34,986 nt of DNA from assembly GCA_030833305.1 (NCBI GenBank), contig JAURHL010000002.1:1-34986 (forward strand), in the 5' to 3' direction. Below, one piece after another: positions 18,154 through 25,869 of the stretch. Both the position numbers and the translations under genes were made by a program. Below the pieces are notes generated by a model. It had not been told where the DNA came from and ran no database searches. It saw nothing but the letters and a program-made list of their open reading frames with translations. Source of the stretch: Acidimicrobiales bacterium (GTDB taxonomy: Bacteria; Actinomycetota; Acidimicrobiia; Acidimicrobiales; Ilumatobacteraceae). Position 1 is the first letter of the stretch. Each line of letters opens with the position of its first letter.

Positions 18154-19785
18154 CTAGCTCGCGGCCTCGAACAACTTCTTGGCCGAGACGTAGTCGGCCT
18201 TGCCGTTCGGAGCCCGCGGAACAGTGGTCACGAAGACCAATTGCTTGGGCACTTTGTAACTGGACAACTTGGTCTTGGTGTGAGCGATCACCGCATCCGC
18301 ACCGGGTTCGGCCTGGCCCGGCGCCAGCGACGCCACGCCGACCACGCGCTGACCGTATTTCTCGTCGGCGACACCGAACACCAGGCAGTCGGCCACCGCC
18401 GGATGCGTCTTGACGGCCTCTTCCACCTCTTCGGGGAACACTTTCTCGCCGGCGGTGTTGATGCAGTTGGAGCCGCGGCCGAGCAACGTGATGGTCCCGT
18501 CGGCTTCGACGACGGCCATGTCGCCCGGGAAGCTGTAGCGAACACCACCCACCTCGCGGAACGTGCGGGCCGACTTCTCGGGATCCTTGTAGTACCCGAT
18601 CGGGATGCCGGGGCCGCTGACGCCCACCATTCCCTGTTCGCCGGATCCGGGTGCCACTTCCTTGCCCGTTTCGAGGTTGATGACCTTGGTCGTGGGCATC
18701 GCGCCGAACTTGGCCGTGGTGTTCACGTTGGCCTTGGTGGCCATCGTCTGGCCCATGCCGCCCTCGCTCGATCCCAGGATGTCCATCACCGCCGCACCCG
18801 GAATGAACTCGAACATCTCGGCCTTGACCTCGGCCGAGAACATCGCCCCGGTCGACACAATGGTCGTCACCGACGACGTGTCGAACGGACTGCCCGTGGC
18901 GGCCTGAGTGCGTAGCGCCTGCACCATCGGGCGAGCGAAAGCGTCACCCACGATCACGAGCGTGCTGATGCGATGCCGTTCGACCGCACGGAACAATTCG
19001 GCGGCGTCGAAACTGCGCCCCTCCAACAAGACCACCTTGCCGGCCACCAAGTGCGGCAACAGAGCGCCCAACCACACGCCCGTCCCGTGCATCAACGGGC
19101 AACACGGAACCGCGACCGGCTGGCCGAGCCCGTGAACCATCTTGGTCATCCCGGTCACCTCGGCGATGCTCTCCACCGGGGGCCGGCCCATCGGGGCCGT
19201 GTAGAAACCGAGGAAGCCGGCGGTGAAGTTGCCCATGGCGTACATCACTCCCTTGGGCATTCCCGTGGTGCCGCCGGTGTACAGCATGTAGAGGTCGTCG
19301 AGACCTCGTTCGATGCGCGGGGCCGGCGAGTTGGCGGCCAAGACCGCGTCCCAGGACGACGCCCCGGGCACATTCGCCGACGGACCGTCGGCGACCTCGA
19401 TCAACAACCGCAACTTCGGCAGTCGATCCTTGATGCGCGCGATGCGATCGCCGAGGCTCGCGTGGAAGACGACCGCCTCGCAGTCGGCGTTCTCGAGCAG
19501 GTAGAGAAGTTCGTCGTCCAGGTAGCGGTCGTTGACGTTGACCGGGGTGATGCGCTGCTTGAACGCGGCGAACTGCGTGATCAGGTACTCGGGACAGTTG
19601 TACAGGAACATGCCCACCTTGGACTCGCGCGACAGGCCGTTCGCCGACAACGCCGACGCCAGTCGGGCCGCGGCGTTCTCGTACTGCGACCACGTCAACT
19701 CGCGATCCCCGTACGCGATGGCGACGGCATCGGGAAATTCGTCGGCGTGCGCCTCGAAGATGTTCGGATACGTCAACATGCCCAT
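18154..19785 (-). CDS. AMP-dependent acyl-CoA synthetase/ligase
   Basis: MLYTGGTTGMPKGVMYAMG, FPGDMAVVEADGTITLLGRGSNCINTAGEKVFPEEVEE, APNGKADYVSAKKL. Start at MGMLTYPNIFEAHADEF; the longer track ORF (to 22500) is antisense read-through. Confidence 0.92.
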   Translation of the reverse strand: MGMLTYPNIFEAHADEFPDAVAIAYGDRELTWSQYENAAARLASALSANGLSRESKVGMFLYNCPEYLITQFAAFKQRITPVNVNDRYLDDELLYLLENADCEAVVFHASLGDRIARIKDRLPKLRLLIEVADGPSANVPGASSWDAVLAANSPAPRIERGLDDLYMLYTGGTTGMPKGVMYAMGNFTAGFLGFYTAPMGRPPVESIAEVTGMTKMVHGLGQPVAVPCCPLMHGTGVWLGALLPHLVAGKVVLLEGRSFDAAELFRAVERHRISTLVIVGDAFARPMVQALRTQAATGSPFDTSSVTTIVSTGAMFSAEVKAEMFEFIPGAAVMDILGSSEGGMGQTMATKANVNTTAKFGAMPTTKVINLETGKEVAPGSGEQGMVGVSGPGIPIGYYKDPEKSARTFREVGGVRYSFPGDMAVVEADGTITLLGRGSNCINTAGEKVFPEEVEEAVKTHPAVADCLVFGVADEKYGQRVVGVASLAPGQAEPGADAVIAHTKTKLSSYKVPKQLVFVTTVPRAPNGKADYVSAKKLFEAAS

Positions 19786-19905
19786 GTCCCCCTTGGTGCG
19801 AACCAGTCCCACCATTATGTTCGCTTCGCCGCTGTTCGCGTCCCCGCCTCCCATGCTGTCATCTGCGTAGTGGACGGAACTAACCCGACGGTCAATAATG
19901 GCTCC

Positions 19906-21279
19906 ATGACCGCACTCGACCCGCGACCAGCACGTTCTCCCGGCGTCAGCTATCAGGACCTCCTGGACGCCGACACCCATCCGGTGCCCGATGTGTTGCG
20001 TCTGGAGTCCCCCCGTTTCCTCGGCGACGACGACATCCCGATCGAGCGCTACACCTCCCGCGAGTGGCACGAACTGGAAAAGGAGTACCTCTGGAAGCGG
20101 GTCTGGCAGTTCGCCTGCCGCGAGGATCACATTCCCGAGGCCGGCGACTACATCGTCTACGACATCGCGGGTCTGTCCTACATCGTGGTCCGACAGCCCG
20201 ATCTGTCGATCAAGGCCTACCCGAACGCGTGCCTGCACCGTGGCCGACGTCTGAAGGATTACGACGGTCACTGCTCGGAGATCCGTTGCCCGTTCCACGG
20301 CTTCGCCTGGGCGCTCGACGGGGCGTTGGCCGACGTTCCCGCCAAGTGGGACTTCCCCCACGTCGACGAACGACCCGACGACTTCCAATTGCCGGAGTGT
20401 CGCGTGGGCACCTGGGCCGGTTTCGTCTTCATCAACCCCGACCCCGACGCCGAACCCCTCGAGGATTTCCTCGGCGGCATTCGCGAGCAGTTCGACATCT
20501 GGAAACTCGAGGATCGTTACGTCGAGACGCACGTGACGCGGGTGATCCACGCCAATTGGAAGGTGGCCCAGGAAGCGTTCAGCGAGGCGTACCACGTGAA
20601 CGCCACGCACCCGCAGATTCTCTACTACCTCGCCGACACCAACTCGCAGGTCGACATCTGGGACGACTTCGCGCGCGTCATCACCGCCGGCCTCAGCACC
20701 AGCCCCTTGCTGTGGTACCCGGTCGACGAGAACACCATGATGCGTTCGATGCTCGACGTCCGCGAGGACCAAGAGAGCCCCATCCAGGTTCCCGAAGGTG
20801 GGTCGGCGCGAGCCATCGCGTCCCAAGCCTCGCGTGAACGTTGGCGACCGGCCGTCGGCGACCGGGTCGACACGATGAGTGATTCGGAGATGATGGACAG
20901 CATCGACTACACGGTGTTCCCGAACTTCCATCCCTGGGGAGCGTTCAACCGCATCGTGTACCGCTTCCGACCGAACGGCGACGATCACCGCTCGTCCATC
21001 ATGGAAGTGTTGTTCTTGTCGCCGTATTCGGGCCCCAAGCCACCGAACGCCACCATTCGACATCTCGCTCATGACGAGCCCTTCACCAACGAGCCCGGTC
21101 TCGGAATGCTCGCCAAGGTGTTCGAACAGGACGTGTTCAACATGTCGAAGGTCCAGCTCGGTCTGGAGACGACGCGCAAGCCCGGCATCACGTTGGCCAA
21201 CTACCAAGAGGCCAAGGTTCGCTGGTTGCATCAGCGACTCGGCGAGTTCATCGACGAGGGTCGAAAGGCGGCCGGCTGA
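19906..21279 (+). CDS. Rieske-type aromatic ring-hydroxylating oxygenase alpha subunit
   Basis: CLHRGRRLKDYDGHCSEIRCPFHGFAW (CxH-x16-CxxH) and NWKVAQEAFSEAYHVNATHPQ. Start MTALDPRPARSPGVSYQDLLDADTHPVPD parallels the N-terminus of 16690..18135. Confidence 0.94.
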   Translation: MTALDPRPARSPGVSYQDLLDADTHPVPDVLRLESPRFLGDDDIPIERYTSREWHELEKEYLWKRVWQFACREDHIPEAGDYIVYDIAGLSYIVVRQPDLSIKAYPNACLHRGRRLKDYDGHCSEIRCPFHGFAWALDGALADVPAKWDFPHVDERPDDFQLPECRVGTWAGFVFINPDPDAEPLEDFLGGIREQFDIWKLEDRYVETHVTRVIHANWKVAQEAFSEAYHVNATHPQILYYLADTNSQVDIWDDFARVITAGLSTSPLLWYPVDENTMMRSMLDVREDQESPIQVPEGGSARAIASQASRERWRPAVGDRVDTMSDSEMMDSIDYTVFPNFHPWGAFNRIVYRFRPNGDDHRSSIMEVLFLSPYSGPKPPNATIRHLAHDEPFTNEPGLGMLAKVFEQDVFNMSKVQLGLETTRKPGITLANYQEAKVRWLHQRLGEFIDEGRKAAG

Positions 21280-21497
21280 TGTTGGGCATCGTCCATCCCT
21301 TCTCCGGCGCCTTGTACGAACAGGACGGCCACGGGAACATCCGCGTCTCCAAGGACGGCAAGTGGGGCATCTTCCGCGTGAACGGACAGCACGTCGACGG
21401 CGAGATCCGCGAGTGTGATCCGCAACTGTGCGGTTGGGTCGGCGGACCGCAGGTGGCCAACCACCGGGTTTCGGCCAGCCCACGCGCCAAGCAATAA
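21279..21497 (+). CDS. Small hypothetical protein (72 aa), translationally coupled to the Rieske oxygenase
   Basis: ATG overlaps the Rieske stop (TGATG). MLGIVHPFSGALYEQDGHGNIRVSKDGKWGIFRVNGQHVDGEIRECDPQLCGWVGGPQVANHRVSASPRAKQ has a plausible composition and is in the same operon. Confidence 0.65.
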   Translation: MLGIVHPFSGALYEQDGHGNIRVSKDGKWGIFRVNGQHVDGEIRECDPQLCGWVGGPQVANHRVSASPRAKQ

Positions 21498-21525
21498 TCG
21501 TCGCGTCGACCAACGAGGGGGAACA

Positions 21526-22539
21526 ATGATCGATCCGAATGTGATGCCCGCCAAGCTCGCGGCTTTTCTCTCCACCCACGGAGGGCAGAAGGCCACCGTG
21601 ACGGCTTACGAACCGATGTCGGGCGGCTACAGCCGCCTCATGGCCAAGGCCGCGGTCACCTGGGCCGACGGTCGTTCCGAGCATCTCGTGTTGCGCGGTG
21701 ACCCGCCCCCGGGCAAAGCGATGATGGAGACCGATCGCGCCACCGAATGGGCGCTGTTGAGCGCTCTCGGTCGTGCCGACAGCATCCCCATGCCCAAGGC
21801 CCGTTACTTCGACGCCACCGGTGACGAGCTCGGGACCAAGTGCATCGTGCTCGACTTCGTGGAGGGGCGGTCGTTGCAGTCGCACATCAACGAATGCGAG
21901 CCGGGCGACTACGGGCGTCACACGTTCGACCTCGTCGACACCATGGCCCGGGTGCACTCGATCGATCCGAACGACGTCGGTGACGCCATCGCACGCCCCA
22001 GCGACTGGTCGACCTATCTGAGCGGTCTCATCGATCGATTCCGGCAAGCCGACCGAGCGCACGCGGAGTCCAACCCGTTCCTGCGCTACGTGGCCGAGTG
22101 GCTGGACGCCAACAAGCCCGCGCCCCTGCCCCTGCGCATCGTGCACAGCGACTTCCAGCCCGCCAACATCATGGTGGCGGCCGATGGCAGTCACCAGGTG
22201 ATCGACTGGGAACTCACCCACATCGGTGACCCGCGCGAGGACCTCGGCTATTACGCCGTGTACTCGGCGTCTTCGGGGCCGAGTCTGATCATGAACGATC
22301 CGATGGCGTTTCTGGCTCGGTATCGCGAGAAGACCGGCTTCGGTGAGGACACGGTGAACCTGGCGACCCTCGGTTTCTTTTCGTCGCTGGCCGCCATCTC
22401 GGTGTACGCGCAGATTCTCGCCGGAGCCGCCGCCATGTCCAAGGGTCTCAACTCGGGGATCATGACCACCTACACGCTCAACGCGCTCACCGTCGGTCAC
22501 GCCAACTTCATGGGCGGTTGCGTCGCCCCCACCATCTGA
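21526..22539 (+). CDS. APH-fold phosphotransferase (ACAD10/11 kinase-domain-like)
   Basis: RIVHSDFQPANIMVAADGSHQVIDWELTHIGDPREDLGYY (HxDxxxxN and IDWE), LVLRGDPPPGKAMMETDRATEWALLSAL. Start MIDPNVMPAKL. Confidence 0.9.
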   Translation: MIDPNVMPAKLAAFLSTHGGQKATVTAYEPMSGGYSRLMAKAAVTWADGRSEHLVLRGDPPPGKAMMETDRATEWALLSALGRADSIPMPKARYFDATGDELGTKCIVLDFVEGRSLQSHINECEPGDYGRHTFDLVDTMARVHSIDPNDVGDAIARPSDWSTYLSGLIDRFRQADRAHAESNPFLRYVAEWLDANKPAPLPLRIVHSDFQPANIMVAADGSHQVIDWELTHIGDPREDLGYYAVYSASSGPSLIMNDPMAFLARYREKTGFGEDTVNLATLGFFSSLAAISVYAQILAGAAAMSKGLNSGIMTTYTLNALTVGHANFMGGCVAPTI

Positions 22540-22553
22540 ACCGGAGACGAACC

Positions 22554-23018
22554 ATGTTGTCCAAGCCCACCACCCCGCAGGTCCTCCTCGACTGTCGTCG
22601 CGAGTTGCTCGAGACCATCGATCCCGCGGTCAGCGATCCGAACGTCAAGATCGCCATCCAGATGTTGGAGAACGTTCTGCGGAACTGCGCCGAACGGTCG
22701 GCCCACGAGATCGCGTGGATGCGCGAGGAGTCCGACCTCATGGTCGCGTTCGCGCGCGACGTGAAGTCCGCCGTCGGGTCCACACCCGAGATCGACGCCG
22801 CACTGGCCGCGTACGAGAAGGGTGACAACTCCACGCTCCATCTCGACGCGGTGAGCGACTCGTACAGTCGCGCCGGAGAGTGCCTCTCGGTCGCCATGGA
22901 AAAGGTGTTCGCCGCCGGCCACACCGAGCTTCACCTTCGCGGTCGCGACATCCTCGCTCTGCGTCTGGCCCACGAGGACGCCATCAAGGGCGACTGGGCC
23001 TTCGTCGGTCGCGGCTGA
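22554..23018 (+). CDS. Hypothetical helical protein following the APH kinase
   Basis: MLSKPTTPQVLLDCRRELLETIDPAVSDPNVKIAIQMLENVLRNCAERSAHEIAWMREESDLMVAFARDVKSAVG. Good start context, 14 bp after the kinase stop. Confidence 0.75.
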   Translation: MLSKPTTPQVLLDCRRELLETIDPAVSDPNVKIAIQMLENVLRNCAERSAHEIAWMREESDLMVAFARDVKSAVGSTPEIDAALAAYEKGDNSTLHLDAVSDSYSRAGECLSVAMEKVFAAGHTELHLRGRDILALRLAHEDAIKGDWAFVGRG

Positions 23019-23023
23019 CGTCG

Positions 23024-23803
23024 ATGACCATCCGCCTGCACGTCGTCACCGGCGGGCACCCCTTCGTGGCCGCGGACTTCTTCGCCGTGTTCGATTGGTT
23101 GTCGTCGTTCGAGGACGTGGTCTGGACCGCGGTGAACTCACCCTCGGTGCCCGATGTCGACCCACCGGACGTGATCCTGTTTTACGACATGCCCGGACTC
23201 ACGTTCACCCGCGACGCCCAGGCCCCGCTCGAAACGCCGGAGCCCACCGAGGAGCAACGTCGTGTGTTCGCCGAGCTGTGCGAACGAGGAATCGGAATGG
23301 TGTTCATGCACCACGCCGTGGCCAGTTGGCCGGCATGGGAGGGTTTCGCCGAGATGGTCGGGGGGCGTTTCCACTATCGCCCTGGCAGCTTGCGGGGCGT
23401 GGAGTATCCGGATTCGGGTTACGTCTTCGACGTGGCGCACACCGTCGAAGTGCTGGCGCCCGAACACCCCATCTGCGAGGGGCTCGGAGATTCCTTCGTG
23501 CTCACCGACGAGCTGTACTGCTTCCCGGTGTTCGAGGACGACGTGGTGCCGATCATGCGCACTACGTTCCCGGTGGACGAGCCGACGCGCTTCTTCTCGG
23601 CCGACCAGGCCATCCGCGGTCGGCGCAACAGCAACGAGGGCTGGACCCACCCCGCGGGGAGCGCGCTGGTGGCGTGGGTCAAGCGTGTCGGGAACTCGTC
23701 GCTCGCGTATCTGCAGTTCGGAGACGGTCCGACGACGTACGCGGACCCGACGTTCCGACGGATCATCCGCAACGCGGTCCTCTGGTCCGCCCCAACCCCC
23801 TAA
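23024..23803 (+). CDS. ThuA-like domain protein
   Basis: IRLHVVTGGHPFVAADFFAVFDWLSS...VFMHHAVASWPAWEGFAEMVGGRFHY...HPICEGLGDSFVLTDELYCFPVFE...AYLQFGDGPTTYADPTFRRIIRNAVLW; ThuA (GATase-like) pattern. Confidence 0.85.
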   Translation: MTIRLHVVTGGHPFVAADFFAVFDWLSSFEDVVWTAVNSPSVPDVDPPDVILFYDMPGLTFTRDAQAPLETPEPTEEQRRVFAELCERGIGMVFMHHAVASWPAWEGFAEMVGGRFHYRPGSLRGVEYPDSGYVFDVAHTVEVLAPEHPICEGLGDSFVLTDELYCFPVFEDDVVPIMRTTFPVDEPTRFFSADQAIRGRRNSNEGWTHPAGSALVAWVKRVGNSSLAYLQFGDGPTTYADPTFRRIIRNAVLWSAPTP

Positions 23804-23810
23804 CCAAACG

Positions 23811-23877
23811 AAAATGCGACAATTTGTCGCTTTGTGTACACCACCCGTGTACACAAAGCGACAAATTGTCGCATTTT
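23811..23877. repeat. Perfect inverted repeat: 31-bp arms, 5-nt loop (CACCC); nested palindromes in each arm
   Basis: AAAATGCGACAATTTGTCGCTTTGTGTACAC / GTGTACACAAAGCGACAAATTGTCGCATTTT, checked base by base as reverse complements. Sits between convergent stop codons; could act as a bidirectional terminator. Confidence 0.95.
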
Positions 23878-23888
23878 TGACAAGGGGG

Positions 23889-24527
23889 TTAGGACCAGGT
23901 GTCCCAGCGGACGAACTTCTCGGCGGGAACTCGGGACGCCAGCTTGAAGTCGGTTCCCACGGTGTACGCGATCGGGAACAATCCTGCCTGGGTGTACTTG
24001 TCGAACGGAATGCCCAACAGCTCCGCGGCTTCTTTCTCGTGCGGCAGGTGCAGGGTGGTCCACGCCGAGCCGAGTCCGCGCTCGCGCAGGGCGAGCATGA
24101 AACTCCAGACCGCCGGCAACAGCGAACCCCACGCCGACGCCTGCCCGAACGTCGGGGTGCCGGCGTCGAGTCGTCCGGCGATGAGCGGAATCATCAGAAC
24201 CGGAACCTGGTCGAGAACCTGGGCCAGATGCATCGACGAGTCGACGATGCGCTCGCCTTGGGCGTCGCGCTTGGGGCGATTCGGGTCGTTCACGTACGGG
24301 TAATAGTTCGCTCGGTACATCTCGGCCAGCGCGGTCTTCTTCGCCTGATCCTCGACGAACAACCACCTCCACCCCTGCATGTTGGAACCGGTCGGCGCTT
24401 GATGCGCAATCTCCACGCACTCCATCAACACCTCTCGCTCCACCGGTTTGGTGAGATCCAGACGCTTGCGCACCGCACGGGTCGTGGTGAGCACCTCGTC
24501 GGCGGACAATCCGAGTTTCATGGCCAT
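23889..24527 (-). CDS. Nitroreductase family protein
   Basis: TTRAVRKRLDLTKPVEREVLMECVEIAHQAPTGSNMQGWRWLFVED...WSFMLALRERGLGSAWTTLHLPHEKEAAELLGIP; FMN nitroreductase pattern. Confidence 0.9.
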   Translation of the reverse strand: MAMKLGLSADEVLTTTRAVRKRLDLTKPVEREVLMECVEIAHQAPTGSNMQGWRWLFVEDQAKKTALAEMYRANYYPYVNDPNRPKRDAQGERIVDSSMHLAQVLDQVPVLMIPLIAGRLDAGTPTFGQASAWGSLLPAVWSFMLALRERGLGSAWTTLHLPHEKEAAELLGIPFDKYTQAGLFPIAYTVGTDFKLASRVPAEKFVRWDTWS

Positions 24528-24555
24528 GTCGTTCTCCTTAGCGGGACGGGGTGGT

Positions 24556-25074
24556 TCAGGCGTTCTTGGCCTGGGCGGCCATCCATTCGGCGGTGGCCTT
24601 GCCCATCTTGGCGCCGTCGTAGCCGATTCGTTGGGTCGGAGTCACTTCGATGATGACACGACGCGGTGAATCCAGGAACTTGGCGAAGGTGTCACGACGC
24701 GCGACATCCGATCCCATGATGGCCTCGGCCAACTCGGGGTAGAACCACGCCTTGGTCGCATCGTCGTCGTGCAGGGTGCAGGTGCCCTTCCACGTGATCG
24801 CCTTGTTGCGGGGCAACGACGAACCGGTGGACGTGACCACCACGCACACGCGCGGGTCGCGACGGATCGCCGAGATGCGCGCGCGTTGACTGGACGCGGT
24901 CAACCAGAACGAACCCCTGCGCCACACGTACGACATGATCACGCCGACCGGCCACCCCTCCTTGTTGGACCAGATGAAGGTGCACTCGTTGTGCGCGAGC
25001 AGCAACTTCTCCTCCATGTCCTCGTCCAATCCGTAGACGGTGACGTCCTCGTAGTTCTCGGGATGTTCGGCCAT
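24556..25074 (-). CDS. Pyridoxamine 5'-phosphate oxidase-like split-beta-barrel flavin/F420-binding protein
   Basis: ECTFIWSNKEGWPVGVIMSYVWRRGSFWLTASSQRARISAIRRDPRVCVVVTSTGSSLPRNKAITWKGTCTLHDD. Confidence 0.82.
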   Translation of the reverse strand: MAEHPENYEDVTVYGLDEDMEEKLLLAHNECTFIWSNKEGWPVGVIMSYVWRRGSFWLTASSQRARISAIRRDPRVCVVVTSTGSSLPRNKAITWKGTCTLHDDDATKAWFYPELAEAIMGSDVARRDTFAKFLDSPRRVIIEVTPTQRIGYDGAKMGKATAEWMAAQAKNA

Positions 25075-25107
25075 GTCTTCCTCCAATGTGAGTCGTTCGT
25101 TGCGTGG

Positions 25108-25860
25108 TCAGGATTTCTCGCGCGGCAGGAATTGGCCGGTGTTGGCCGTGATTCCGCCGTCCACCGGCACGACGGCGCCGGTGATGAAACTGGCCGCCGG
25201 GGACACCAGAAAAGCGATGACCGCGGCCACCTCGTCGGCGCGACCCCAACGTTGCATGGGAACCGCGCGTCGCAGACCCTCGTACACCGCCGGAACCGAC
25301 TTGATGCCCGAGGTCATGCCCGTCTCGGTGGGCCCGGGACAGACCACGTTCACGGTGATGGCGTCGGCCGCCAGGTCGAGAGCCGCACCGCGGGCCAGGT
25401 TGATGGCCGCGGCCTTGGCGGTGTTGTAGGGCCACATGTTGGGATCGGCGGCGATACCCGACGTCGATGCCGTGACGACCACCCGCCCACCACCACCGCG
25501 GCGCATCGCGGGCACCGCGGCGCGCAGACCGAGCAACACGGCCCGCACGTTGACCTCCATAGTGCGATCGAACTGTTCGATGGGCATCTCGAGGATGTCA
25601 CCACTGCACGGCATACCGGCGTTGAGAACGATCGAATCCAGCCCACCGAACTCGACGACCGCCATCTCCACCGCGCGACGATTGGTTTCCGGATCGGTCA
25701 CGTCTCCGACCACGGTGGTCACGTTGGTCAGCCGGGAGAGCGACTCGACCGGAGCCCCCGGTCGGTCGACTGCCACGACCGCACCACCTTGTTCGACCAA
25801 CGCCTCGACCGTGGCCAGTCCGATGCCGGAGGCCGCCCCGGTGACGATCGTCGTGCGCAC
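25108..25860 (-). CDS. Short-chain dehydrogenase/reductase
   Basis: [49 protein letters not shown]. Confidence 0.92.
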   Translation of the reverse strand: MRTTIVTGAASGIGLATVEALVEQGGAVVAVDRPGAPVESLSRLTNVTTVVGDVTDPETNRRAVEMAVVEFGGLDSIVLNAGMPCSGDILEMPIEQFDRTMEVNVRAVLLGLRAAVPAMRRGGGGRVVVTASTSGIAADPNMWPYNTAKAAAINLARGAALDLAADAITVNVVCPGPTETGMTSGIKSVPAVYEGLRRAVPMQRWGRADEVAAVIAFLVSPAASFITGAVVPVDGGITANTGQFLPREKS

Positions 25861-25869
25861 GACCGAAGA

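Noticed and set aside
16363-18915. 850-aa plus-strand ORF
   Set aside because: Antisense to well-supported Rieske and acyl-CoA synthetase genes. His/Arg/Gly/Val-rich with no recognisable motifs.
18154-22500. 1448-aa minus-strand ORF in the track
   Set aside because: Only 18154..19785 encodes the acyl-CoA synthetase. The upstream part is antisense to the Rieske (19906..21279) and APH kinase genes and is low-complexity Arg/Gly/His/Val-rich, as expected from the complement of high-GC3 codons.
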